Positions 25,027-37,447 of a DNA stretch of 64,000 bases are shown piece after piece (the stretch's first letter is position 1; each line of letters begins with the position of its first letter). This DNA comes from Colletes latitarsis (taxonomy: Eukaryota > Arthropoda > Insecta > Hymenoptera > Colletidae), in contig NC_135140.1 of assembly GCF_051014445.1 (NCBI RefSeq), positions 11,798,001 through 11,862,000 on the forward strand, given 5' to 3'. The notes beneath the pieces are model-generated. The model was not told where the DNA came from, did no database searches, and worked only from the letters and a program-made list of their open reading frames with translations. A program made the position numbers and the translations under genes.

Positions 25027-28000
25027 TTAACAGTTTTCTTTGGTTCGTCGAGGAATAAATTCAACGTCATAGGCTCGTGCTTTTCTTATTAAGTTATAAT
25101 TATCCAAGTCTATTTCTTCGTTTGATTTTTCATCGACGTAATCTGGCGTTATTCTCTTGTTGCAAACCAATTCTTCCTTGGATGGCATCAGATTCTCAGT
25201 AAGTTGCAAGTATTTGTCCAGAGGACACATAATGTCACAACCAGGAAGACGAAGCTCTTCTACTTTCGACGGAATGCCCAAATAATGAAGAATCTGCAAA
25301 TATGATTCGAATCTCCGTTATAAATAATTCACATTCTGAAGTAACTACGTATAGAAATTGAATCAACTACAACAAAATCTACGACTACGTTTTCGATATA
25401 GATTCGATATACACTGACAACGCATAACTGACTTTGAACTCTGACGAGCAGGTAATAAAATAAAAATTTAAGAAGAAAAAGAGATGAATAACTGATAATA
25501 CTTTACAAACCTTTACGTAATATTTATTATCTAGTTCGTGGAGTTCCATTATCACGGCGCTGGAATATTCGGGTACGTGCGGACGATATACCTGAAGAGC
25601 GTGCAAAATGGCGCTGACAACGTTTTCGTGTCCACTGTACAGGTATATCTTCCGTTCGTCCTTTAATGTTCCAGTTATGAAGGCCAGCATGGTTTTCGTG
25701 ACAAGTCGAAGATACGGTCCTGAAACGCGAATAAGACGAACAGAATCAGAAACTGTGAATAACAATTCTACAATTCCAAAAATAAAGATTTTGTAAAATC
25801 GGGATAGGATCAGGGCTAGATCATGAATCAAGGATAGTAGTCTTACCTGCGTAGAGTCTTCTTAACAATGGAGTAGAACAAGCAATGTCGTACGCGAATA
25901 CAGTTCCATTCCACAGCTCACCATATGGGAATATGTCATGTGTCCACTGTGGCAAAGAAAGTCCCATAGAATGTTCGGCCATTAATAAATGATACATGTA
26001 GTACATATCCCACGGTTCTGTTATGTTCCTTCCAGTCCACGTTGTTAATTGTTTCATAAATTTACTATATTTTGCCAATTCTCTGCGTCCCTCGGGTGAA
26101 TCCAGTACTCTGTCGTATTCAGCTAAATATCTATGGAGAAAATATTATTCATGAAAATTTCAAGATTCACGTTTAAATATTTACAATATTTAACCGTGGA
26201 AAATTGTACAAGAATTCTAAAAATTTCAGCAAATAAACATAAAGTGTTGCGGATAAACATAATTTGCATTCGTAACTGCGAAGATAACGAAATTTGCATG
26301 TTGTGTTAAGGGGGGATTCCCGTGTAATGGCTCTAAAAATATTTCATATTTAGGAAACCTTTTTTCAAATCTTTATTAATTAGAATTGTACTTTTTTCAG
26401 GGTATAAGGAGACATCTTCAAATTACAGGTAACGTTTTCAAATTTGAGTTTAAAATTTTACTAGCTTATTCTTGAAACGCTGTACAAGTTCAATTTATAT
26501 CTGATTTTCTTTGGCGTTCTACCTTTTCATTTAGTTTGTATATATACATATACCGCTATTTTGGGACTTACTGAGGACACTCTTCTGGAAGAAAGATGTT
26601 GTCTTCGTATCGACGTATATACTGTGTGGGGATCGGTTGCCAATTTAATTGTGGGTTCCATTTTTGTTCTGCGTTTGGTTGAAACAGTGCTGCCAGAACG
26701 AGTTGCAAAGACATTTTCGTTCTATCGTAATCTGAACTGATACCCCAGACGGAGCGTGGCGTGTAAGTGGAGCCTAAGAACTTCAAATATCTCTGCCTTA
26801 GAACTTTTCCCAATTGGTATTCTCGCCTTTTGCCCGACTGTAATGTTTAAAACTTTTTGTGTAACTTTAATTAATTTGTATCAACTTACATACACGCATT
26901 TAACTACTGTTTTCAAATTTTATTTCAATTTTACGATCGATCGTGGTATTTATCATTAAAATATATTTAGAAATGCAGATCATCGAAATATTATCACGAT
27001 ACGATTTTTCAAACGGATAGAAATAAATTTATTTTATGTAAAATCCAATACATTTAATGTTAGTAATAGACGGATTAATTATGAGATTTGAACTTTGAAT
27101 TACCAATAATTTCTCAGAAGATTTCAAATTTTTAAAGAATAATCAAAACTTACGTTAGTTAATTGACCACGACCCATTGGAGCGAAATTGGAATTGAGAT
27201 AGGGATCGTTCGGATACGTTTCATGATCGCTGTGGTCCGGTGTCCTATCGCCATGTCTAAATAGCTGTGAATTTAAAAATTAATTGAATTTTTTACAACT
27301 TGCTTCGTCTTTTTGCAATCGACAGTTCAAAAAATGTTAAACAAAAGAGTCGATAATTATTTCGAAAAAGTTATCAGAAATCTTAGTCCTAATCGTACTG
27401 GAACATAATTTTGAGGCGCGTAGTTTTAAATTTATATAGTAATGACATTTTAACTGTTTTATACCTTAATCAAACATAAAATTTCTTTAGTGAATAAATA
27501 TATCTACTTACGAGACTCTTTTCTTATTAAAACTTGCCAGTGACTCAAATCATATTCAAACACAATAATTATTTCGAAAAAGTTATCAAAAATCTTTCTA
27601 TCCTAATTATCCTAGTTATCCTAATCGTACTGGAATGTAACTTTGAAGCGCATAGTTTTAAATTTATATAGTAATGACATTTTAACTGTTTTATAATTAT
27701 ATATATTAATACATTATAAAACAGTTAAAATGTCATTACTATATAAATTTGAAACTATGCGCTTCAAAGTTACGTTCCAGTACGATTAGGATAACTAGGA
27801 TAATATTAATTAATATTAATATTAATGTTTGATTAAACAGTTTTATAAAATATTATAAAACTGTTTAAACAAACATAAAATTTCTTTAGTGAATAAATAT
27901 ATATACTAACGAGACCCTTCTGTTATTAAAACTTGTCAAGTGACTAAAATCATATCCCAACACGATTAGGGTTAAATAAAAATATACGATTTTCATTTTG

Positions 28001-28166
28001 ACTGGACGTTTTGCACCTAGAAAACGTGCTAAAAATAAATAACCGTGTTTCTTACCACGTTCACTTGACGAAGTTCTGCATCAACGGACGTGACACAAAT
28101 TATTGCTGCTAAACCAATGATTACAAACATTGGTAAGGAACGCTTACAACCACTAAACGAAATCAT
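25027..28166 (-). CDS. Secreted histidine acid phosphatase, cluster gene 4
   Basis: Six exons: 28166-28056, 27264-27154, 26837-26572, 26130-25847, 25719-25511, 25293-25027; 416 codons (415 aa). The N-terminus is a signal peptide after a short basic lead. The catalytic loop LFRHGDRTP begins exon 2. The third arginine is in SSDYDRTKMS. The distal dyad is SGHENVVSA (His-Glu). The cysteine motif is PGCDIMCPLD. The C-terminus is about 40 residues longer than genes 1 and 3 and is charged (rich in Arg, Lys, Glu, Asp). The donor after exon 5 (GTTTGT) is weak but in frame with the acceptor at 25293. It lacks the intron that follows the YAQ-equivalent position in genes 1 and 3. The normally GKMREYQ-type motif reads GKRREYQ here. 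It is the only cluster gene without MITE-1 in an intron. Confidence 0.9.
26309..26420. repeat. Fragment of the GGGGGGATTCCCGTG element, in intron 3 of gene 4
   Basis: It begins AAGGGGGGATTCCCGTGTAA, closely matching the left end of the inverted-repeat element at 15908-16526, and follows it for about 100 bases (ATTAGAATTGTACTTTTTTC against ATTAAAAGTTCTATTGTACT) before homology fades. No partner arm is found nearby. Confidence 0.65.
27340..27970. repeat. Duplicated block with a long hairpin, in intron 1 of gene 4
   Basis: Arms at about 27608-27694 and 27716-27803 are near-perfect reverse complements around a loop of about 20 bp; the shared words include TATATAGTAATGACATTTTA and its complement. 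A third copy of the arm in direct orientation is at about 27387-27465. A second unit (ATAAAATTTCTTTAGTGAAT and onward) occurs at about 27475-27565 and 27867-27960. The intron is otherwise AT-rich. Confidence 0.85.
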
Positions 28167-30475
28167 CTTAGAAATTGTTCTCCTGTAACGAACAACATTT
28201 CGATAAGATTAATTTTATTTTAGAAACTTTATAGAGAAACTTCATTTTCGTTTATCAATTAAATAAACGAGATTGTAGTGCTCTCGTACATATTACAATA
28301 ATTTGCACTGAACGTTTTTGGTAAACCATTTTTTTTTTAATAAATTCGTTTCGAGTTAAAACATTCAAAGATTAAGTGCTCAATTTGTTTACGAATAAAG
28401 AATGTCTTCGAATTATTTCAGTTGCTCTTATTCGAGTAATATTTTTTTTATTTTTCAGATAGTCAATTGAAATGTACCATTTCCTTACGTTTCAACTACT
28501 TAAATAAATTGACTCCGGTGCACTATGTAGGAAATAATTAACAATACTGATGTTACGTTTGTCAGACTTAGCGAAGCACTGGCTATATTGTCGATGTGCA
28601 ACTGATTTTAAAGGAGAGTAATACGTCAAAGGAACATGTCTTTCCTTAGAACGGTTTATCAATGATTTTGGTGTCAGTAAAATACAGTGCAAAACGAGAG
28701 CCCCCTTCTAGGCGCGTCTAGAATCACATGTTTTTTTTTATCGCATAATTACGCACGGAACGATAAGAAAAAGGAAAACCTAGTAAGGATTTTCGTTCTA
28801 ATGACGCATCAAATATCCCTAAAGTATACAAAATGTGGATCACCCGCGTTTATTAGAAACATGGTAATCACAGATACAGTTCACGCTGGAGAATATTTCC
28901 CATTAGATCATTCTTCTCTTTTCCTAGTTGAATCATTTAACTTGGTAATCTTCGATAACTCGGAAATTATTCGCCCGATAGGAAAATATTTCGAATAAAA
29001 ATTACATGGTATTAAGAATGCCGTGTAACTTAATAATTAGTTATTTCTTGTTTTATCATTTTTATAAGTTTCAACGGTTCTGTAAGTTGCATGAATACAA
29101 GCATTAATATGTAACGTTGAAGCAGAAATGGAATTATTCGGTAGAATAGTATAATGGATACAATATGGCGAAGTTAATTGTCGACACATAGATTATACGT
29201 TAATAATTATCTTCTATTAAATTATCTTTTTACATATTTCTATACGTGTATACTACACAAAAGTGATTGTACGTTAAATAGATTGTAAATACATTCTCCT
29301 TGAATCAAAATTACTGTGAAATCGCTGAACAATGTTTGTAAATAATTTCTTTGGTCGTTTCAACAATTTCATCGCACATAATGATGCGAACGTAACCAAT
29401 GCAATGCCACTGAGTCTTACAAGTATATATAATAGTTAATAATGATGACAAGTGATAACTTAGGGGACACCGTTTCACGTAACATGTAATTTTCAAGATA
29501 ATAACTCGATGGCCATCGTTATCGTTGCAAATGAACATGAGAATTATATGGCGGGTATTAATGTTGATACTACAACCGATATGTAATTTTCTTGTAATAA
29601 TTTTTTATCTATTAAAAAGAAGAGAAAAAAAGTTATTCATAGACATTTAACAACTTAATTTTAAGTTGTTCGAGAATCAAATTTACCCAACTTTGTTTCG
29701 ACAAATTATTTTTACTTTAGCGTAAAACGGTTTGAGTTCCTTCATTATTGGTTGCTATCGAACCAGTTAAATAAAGTAAAAAACTTTCATAATAATAGCG
29801 TACAGTTACTTGGGAACTACCTCTTAAACATAATATTTAAACTAACTTTACAAACAATCTCGTGAAAACAACAAACGTTCAGGTAAGCTTTGGAACGAAT
29901 GAAATCGTGTAACTACGAATTAAATCATTAAACCGAAAAATCTGCCGTTCTATCTAAACGATGTTTATCGTGCGCAAGATTATCGATAAGCCGACAAATT
30001 TATACGAAAAGTTAGCAATTTTACGGAAGTAATCACGCAGTTACATAAACTGAAAGAATAATGGGTAACGACGTATAATATATCAACGTTCCGATGTAAT
30101 TAACATTTGATACAGGAACAGTCGTTAATCTTCCCGGGAGAGATTAGTTTTCGGCTTGGTAGGTTCCATTTAGGGCAATTACATAGAAGCAGTCGACTAA
30201 TCTAAACAAATACGATTCTGAAGTACATGTCTATTTCATGAAAGAGAATAACGACGGCGATAAGAAGAAAAAGAGATATTGCCATGATATTATTGTAAGA
30301 TTTACCTGTCGCTCAATTAGAATTTCTCATACAGTGAGTCATAAAATTATTGGCACATGCAAGAAGTAATAGAAATATGAAGGCTAAAAAGTACTTAGAA
30401 ACTATAAAAGATACTTTTCACGCTTTTTATTTTTTTAGATATAACGTTTAGACCACGCTCAATTAGGATTTCTCA
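28167..30475. other. Intergenic, upstream of gene 4
   Basis: Holds the presumed gene 4 promoter. Otherwise AT-rich without recognisable exons; a 103-codon frame at 28687-28998 shows no motif. Near its right end the word GCTCAATTAGAATTTCTCAT (about 30312) recurs at about 30456, flanking a segment that starts with a Tc1-like tip (CAGTGAGTCATAAAATTATT). Confidence 0.4.
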
Positions 30476-31654
30476 TACAGGGTGTTCGGCCACCCTCGGG
30501 AAAAATTTTAATGGGGGATTCTACAGGCCAAAATAAGATGAAAATCAAGAATATCAATTTGTTGATTGAGGCTTCGTTAACAAGTTATTAAAAAATTTTA
30601 AATTATTCACGGAAAAATTATTTTCGGTTGAGGGGGTTAATTGCAATCATTTTTGGTCATTAGACATACCCTCGAAATCCTACCCACTTTCGAGAAAAAA
30701 AATCCAGTAGGTACTGAAATTTTTAGACGAAAATTAAAAAATTTCAAATCGTTCTAAAAAAATTATTTTCGGTTCCGGGGGTCAATTGCAATCATTTTTG
30801 GTTATTACACATACCCCCAAAATCCTACTCAGTTTCGAGAAAAAAATTCCTTACCAAAAATATAATTTCTGGCCAGAAATGTCTGCCCGAATTTTCATGC
30901 GAATCTTTAAAACGTCATAACTTCTGAACGGATTGGACGATTTTAATGTTTAAAAAAGCAAACTACGCGTATTTTGGTGGAGAATATGTACAAATCGCAA
31001 AAATGTTCGAAAAGTTGGTCCTTGACCCCGAAAAATGAGAAAAACCCCATAAAAATGGTCCAATTTTCAAACAGCCATAACTCCTACAACTGTGAATATA
31101 TTTCAATGAAACTTTTTTCTGAAGTAGAGCTCATGGGTACCTACAAAAAAGTATTAGACAACTTTTCTGTAGGGTGTCAAACAAAATTACTAAAAATCAA
31201 AAACGAATTTTTAAGGAAAATCGACAGGGGGTAGCTGCCTATATTTTTCGGCGAAAAAAAAAAATTTGAAATCGTTCTAAAAAAATTATTTTTAGCTAAC
31301 GGGGTTAATTACAATCATTTTCGGTGAATAGACATACCCCTGAAATCCTACTCAGTTTTGAGAAAAAAATTCAGGAAGGGGGACAAATTTTTTGACAAAA
31401 TTAGAAAATTTTAAATCGTTTTAAAAAAATTATTTTCTGTTGCGGGGGTCAATTACAATCATTTTTGGTCAATAGACATACCCCCGAAATCCTATTCACT
31501 TTCGAGAAAAAAATTCAGTACGTCCGTAACTTTAAACGTTAATAACTTTTTAACAAAGCCTCCATCAACAAATTGGTATTCTTGATTTTCGTCTTATTTT
31601 GGTCTCTAGAATAACCCATTAAAATTTTTCCCAGGGGTGGCCGAACACCCTGTA
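30476..31654. mobile_element. MITE-1 copy G (longest copy, about 1.18 kb)
   Basis: Complete termini: TACAGGGTGTTCGGCCACCC on the left and GGGTGGCCGAACACCCTGTA on the right. Four internal units (about 30600-30705, 30735-30845, 31260-31375, 31400-31515) flank the unique core (about 30850-31235). It forms the left arm of the large inverted composite together with the sequence to about 31797. Confidence 0.9.
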
Positions 31655-33426
31655 TATAATATAATTCTTAGAAAAATATATTTTTGTTATCTCTTATGGT
31701 GCATATCTAGGGGGTGAAATTGGCCTTCCTAGTCAAAATTCTGACTACACCCTTGTTAAGAATCCCCGATTCAGAGAAAAAATTATGCAAAAAGATGTTC
31801 CTCAAATTGATTCGTCATAGTTATAAAGTATGTACGATTAAGATAATAAAATTTCTTTGTTGATTGTTTCAATTTACCTTCTTTTATTTCTGTCTTATTC
31901 GACAGTTATAAAAAAATGTATACCTTTGATAACAAACATAAATATTACATTTTACGAATATTTAACTATTATGAAAGTACATATCTTTCAAACAATAACG
32001 ATTTCAAGACACGCAAATAACATGACTGTGACCAGAATTCCGTATTATGTATAAAATAGGTTCTTTATCAGGACAAAGTCAAACGTTCCTTGCATTTCAA
32101 TGTATGTATCTCTTTTTTTTTTCCTTCCTTTTTTTAAGGTTCTCTCAACATTATATATAATTAATGACTACACGTAGAATACATGATGCGGGTGGTATTT
32201 GTTGATAACTTATCAGCAAATACCGAAAGCGAGCGTATCGAAACATTATCTCAATATTGTTTGATAATTAAATCGTGATTTAGAAACGTTTATTGCATTA
32301 TTTATAATAAACGAGAGCAGAAAATCCGATTTATTGTACGTTCTTATCACAAACGATTCTAGAGATTTAGACACCAGCTGTACTTAAAGAGAAAAGCTTT
32401 GCTGTATAAAGATTGTTTGCACTTCACTGACAAACTTTCCAATCGAGATGTAATTCACGAATAATCAGTAAAAGAATAACTGAGCGACGAAGTTACTATC
32501 TAATCAAATAATATTAATACGTTTATACTCCTTTCACGTGTTTTCTTTAACAAATATTGTAGTAACATCAGAAAAATAATGTTTCAAAATGTATAAAACA
32601 ACTATTAAGGAACAAAATATCTATGAAAATTTAAATTATATTTCAGATCAGCAGGGTTTAAAACAGCATTGAAAAATATTTTGGACTAATTTTATAGGTG
32701 TACTGCTGAAACTTTGTTTCTATAATTTTATTCTAAGGGTAATACCATCGAAATTATAATATACGTATTTGCATAAAGAAAAAGATAACATTTCTACTAT
32801 CAATGTACTCCAAAAAATATTAATGCGCCTACTGTTCTAACAAATTGTGTAACGCATGCTGTGCACGTGGTTCCGTGTTTTATCACATGAATGTAACAAG
32901 CATTGAGCTTCAAATTTCTAGATGATAAGATACTTCGCCAACGTGCTGATATACATAAAACTGGTTTGCAGTAAGCAGGTTGTTGATAGAGAAAATGATC
33001 AGTGGCATAATTATCTTTCATGGCACGTACTATCGCCTAGATATATCGTAATTTATGCGCGAAGCGCCATACAATTCAGGAAAATTGATGATATTTGAAT
33101 ATTTTTAGTTTATGATGTCAGAGATACTCTGACAAGGAAACAAATGTCGAAATGTCGATTGTCGATTTTGATGAAAGGACAATGATAAATAACGTCAATT
33201 TTTTGCCTTGACAGAGAACAACAAATTCTTTCATAACTTGCTTCTACACATACTTAGGAACAAAAAATATGATGTCGATTAATCATCTTTTTGCATAATT
33301 TTTTCTCTGAATCTAGGATTCTTAACAAGGGTGTAGTCAGAATTTTGACTAGGAAGGCCAATTTCACCCCCTAGATATGCACCATAAGAGATAACAAAAA
33401 TATATTTTTCTAAGAATTATATTATA
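31655..33426. repeat. Inner part of inverted composite: 140-bp arms and 1.5-kb spacer
   Basis: The segments 31655-31797 and 33284-33426 are inverted copies differing at only two or three bases; both contain TTATGGTGCATATCTAGGGG or its complement. The spacer (about 31798-33283) is AT-rich, with no recognisable gene; the longest minus-strand frame (32800-33021) has no known motif. Both arms continue outward without a gap into oppositely oriented MITE-1 copies. Confidence 0.8.
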
Positions 33427-34469
33427 TACAGGGTGTTCGGCCAACCTTGGAAAAAATTTTAATAGGAGATTCTAGAGACTAAAATAAGACGAAAATCAAG
33501 AATACCAATTTGTTGATGGAGGCTTTGTTAAAAAGTTATTAACGTTTAAAGTTCCGGACGTACTGAATTTTTTTCTCGAAAGTGAATAGGATTTCGGGGG
33601 TATGTCTATTGACCAAAAATTATTGTAATTGACCCACGCAACAGAAAATAATTTTTCCAGAACGATTTGAAATTTTTTAATTTTGTCGAAAAATTTCACA
33701 TGTTCTCGAATTTTTTTCTAGGAAGTGGGTAGGATTTCGAGGATATGACTTTTCACCAAAAATGATTGTAATTGACCCCTATAGCCAAAAATATTTTTTT
33801 TAGAACGATTTGAAAAAATTGTTTTTTGCCGAAAAATTTCAGCAGCTCCCCTGTCAATTTTCCTTAAAAATTCGTTTTTGATTTTTAGTAATTTTGTTTG
33901 ACACCCTACAGAAAAGTTGTCTAATACTTTTTTGTAGGTACCCATGAGTTCTACTTCAGAAAAAAGTTTCATTGAAATATATTCACAGTTGTAGGAGTTA
34001 TGGCTGTTTGAAAATTGGACCATTTTTATGGGGTTTTTCTCATTTTGCGGGGTCAGGGACCAACTTTTCGAATATTTTTGCAATTTGTACATATTCTCCA
34101 TCAAAATACGCGTTGTTTGCTTTTTTAAACATTGAAATCCTCCAATCCGTTCAGAAGTTATGATGTCTTAAAGATTCGCATGACATTTCGGGAAACGATT
34201 TCTGGCCTGAAATTAGATTTTCGTTAAGGAATTTTTTTCTCGAAATTGGTTAGGATTTCGAGGGTATGTCTATTGACCAAAAATAATTGTAATTGACTCC
34301 CGCAACCGAAAATAATATTTCCGTGAAGAAATCTAAATTTTTTAATTTAATTTTTTAGTAACTTTGTAACGAAGCCTCAATTAACAAATTGATATCCTTT
34401 ATTTTCGTCTTATTTTGGCCTCTAGAAACTCCCATTAAAATTTTCCCAGGGGTAGCCGAACACTCTGTA
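33427..34469. mobile_element. MITE-1 copy H, inverted relative to copy G
   Basis: Termini TACAGGGTGTTCGGCC and GGTAGCCGAACACTCTGTA. It has the same core as copy G in opposite orientation (about 33850-34230) and one internal unit fewer. Its inner end shares private variants with copy G (GGAGGCTTTGTTAAAAAGTT, GGACGTACTGAATTTT), while its outer end is more diverged. Confidence 0.88.
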
Positions 34470-34477
34470 GATGGATA

Positions 34478-34884
34478 CACAGGGTGTTCGGTAACTGGTA
34501 GTACAAGGGGGGTGATTCTACATGAAAAAATAAGTCTAAAATATAGAATAACAATCTTTTTTGAATTTTCACAGGGTATGCGTGGTATGTAGATGATTGT
34601 CTCGATGGGTATTATTGCAATTTAAGTTTAAGTTTAAGTTAATAAACAATTCCATGACACTGGAGGTGTTTATCAACATAAACTTCAATCGGGGCAATGA
34701 TCTACAGTGAAATTCGTTATAACAAAACATGATCAAGCACACGCGTACCCGGCGAAAATTCAAAGCCGATTTTCTCGAAAACAAAGCCTCACACGAAAAA
34801 TTTTTATTGTATATTTTAGATTTATTTTTTCATGTAGAATCACTCTTTTTTCGCTTGTACCACCAGTTACCGAACACCCTGTAT
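34478..34884. mobile_element. Second MITE family with the same terminal tip
   Basis: The termini ACAGGGTGTTCGGTAACTGG and CCAGTTACCGAACACCCTGT are perfect inverts. The inverted repeat continues inward through GTGATTCTACATGAAAAAAT and its complement, so the terminal repeats reach about 80 bp. The internal sequence is unrelated to MITE-1; only the terminal CAGGGTGTTCGG is shared. It lies directly beside MITE-1 copy H. Confidence 0.85.
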
Positions 34885-37447
34885 ATTAATATTTCTCTGG
34901 TTGAAATTTCGTTCAATGCAAGTTTCTTTGTTTATGTTGTTAAAATTATAGTTTTTCACAACGTTATCTAAGTCTTGGTAAAAATGCAACCATAAATTAT
35001 ATTGATATTCACGACATATCATGTACTACTTTATTAAATTGCTTTCAACCTGTCTTATTTAAGGTCACGATAATGACCATTGAAAAACCAAACGCAAAGA
35101 ATTAACGAATGTAGCGAATTACGCAAATACTCGTATGGTGTCCTGATATTGTTATCAATTGAATTTTATGAATCGTACAACTAATTAAGTTGCTTTCAAT
35201 TACCCGGTGATTTTATAAGTATCCAATTATATTTTTATTAATTTTTAAATTTAGAATTATTCTTTCAAATTGCTAATTAATTTCAACATCAAGATCATTA
35301 CATTGAATAAATTTATTTATTCTAATAACATTTACAGAAATTATTACACTTTGTATACTACACTTAGCAACGTTCTGTTCATCAGTTATCTTAAGTCTTA
35401 ATTTTAAATTTTATTCTTACTAAAGTTTATAATAGAAAGTATATCTATTAAAAAACAAGATAAGTCATATCATATTTCATTAATTGTTCTCAGAACAATA
35501 CTTTTAATCGAATCGTACTCTTATTTTAATTCTAGTAACGATGTGATTCTTCGCTTTTCTTCAAATAATACGTCAATTTTCTTTCTGTCAAAGTCATAGT
35601 TTTCATATATCGTTCGCATTGTAATATACAAAACGGAACACGTAAAATTGTCAGTAACGTTTACATCAATATTATTATTCTTTTAGAAATGTGAGTAAAA
35701 TAAATGTAACTAATTTTCGGTAGAAATGTAAAAAATATGTTAAACGAAATCTTCTTTGAAGGAAACTTTTTGGAAACTCGAATATGGCTCTTATCTCTTT
35801 TCTTTCTTATAGTATAATTCGAGCATAAGTTGAACAATTTCTGTTATCAGTAGATCCGAGAACAAAAGAAAAGGAGCAACGATTCTAATTGTCTACGCTA
35901 AGATAAAAACAAATTTCATACGATGTTAAACCATATAACTTTGTGCAAACACAATCGACGAATGTGTGGGATAATTTACACAGATTAAAAGTTCGTAAAT
36001 TACTTACTCGCGATAAGTGACTCATATGTAAACGGTGTAAATTTTTTAAATATTTTTTGCGTATGTTTATTCGATCGTGCATAATTTTGTTTTCACTCGA
36101 GTATTTCTTTGGTACCGCAAAATAATTGGAAATTCTTATATTCCATTTTACCATGGAATAACGTGTTTGTAACCATTGATTAAATAAATTATTCCAAGAG
36201 TTTGAAAAAGCAATCGTGCACGATCCTGTTCACTTTAGAACTACAAAAATAAAATTCGCGATAAATTGAAAATAAAAACAATGTTCGATTCATAAAATAT
36301 TTTATTGAACATATCGAACATATTGTTTTACATATTCTTTTCCTTGATAAAGAAAATCAATTTTTGCGTATGTTATTTTAAAGAATTCATTTCCCGAGAT
36401 CGATGAAATTCAATATTTCGTTAAATAATGTATCGTATAATTCAGAAGACATGCATAACTTAATTTCGAGCATCAGATAGGTAGTGTGTACATTTTCTCT
36501 TGCAATTTAGCATTCGACAATTTTACTATTTCAATATATTCTTATCTCTAATTGAACACTTCACTTTAGTCATTATTAATTTGTTACTATTAACTTACTA
36601 TTAAGTTGGTTCAGCGTTAAAAAAGTTTTGAGCACTGAGAATTACTGTAACTTTCGAAATGCAATGAATGACTATGATGACATTCTTACTGTGCACGCGC
36701 TGTTTCCCCCAAGTTGATGATGGTTTCACAGAGTATCGTCGGTCTAAACAATCCTCACAAAAGGTGACTTCGGATACATTTTATAAGATCCGTAATCTTT
36801 CGATTGCGAAGCCCCATACTGGAAACGAACTGATTGCTATGAATTATACAAAGCCCAGAAGATCGTTACTTTTGATAAAGTCGACGATTTTACGCGAAGG
36901 TTACCGATTAAATTAAATACCACTGTTGCACGAACACTGGAGACACATCAGAAACACTTTATCTGATTACTATCATCAAACGAAGAAGCAGATACCGTGT
37001 TATGCAGTCACCTGGGAAGTTAGAACAGGTGTCGCCTTCATTATTGTGTTGCATACCTACAATTCAAGGGAACTGTTAAAAAGTACTGCGGATATAAAAA
37101 GCATCATAGATAAAACAATTATGGATTCACGAGTGAATGTTTGTAGCCGTGAAGTATCCTGATAATTTGTTTGACAACAGAAATAAAGCGTATGGTAAAA
37201 CGCAAAAAAGTGTAAGATTTGTAAGAGGAGAGATTTTTAAAATTGCTTAACAGCTGATTGAGATCTTTCATCAAAGTCGATGAAGATATTTGATGTATCT
37301 TGTACAATTTGCTCGAAGATACGTACGTGCGAAAAAAAATTTACGCGAAACTGTTGTCAGTGGGATTTTAACAACGATTCGATTGTTTCAGGGCTGTTGT
37401 AATTATCGAGTTATAAAATAGGACCGTAAGAAGTTCTCCACCTGAAA
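34885..37447. other. Intergenic, upstream of gene 5
   Basis: AT-rich. The only notable piece is one reading frame, 36668-37162 on the plus strand, open except for a single TAA near 36914 and less AT-rich than its surroundings; no domain is recognised. The end presumably holds the gene 5 promoter. Confidence 0.35.
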
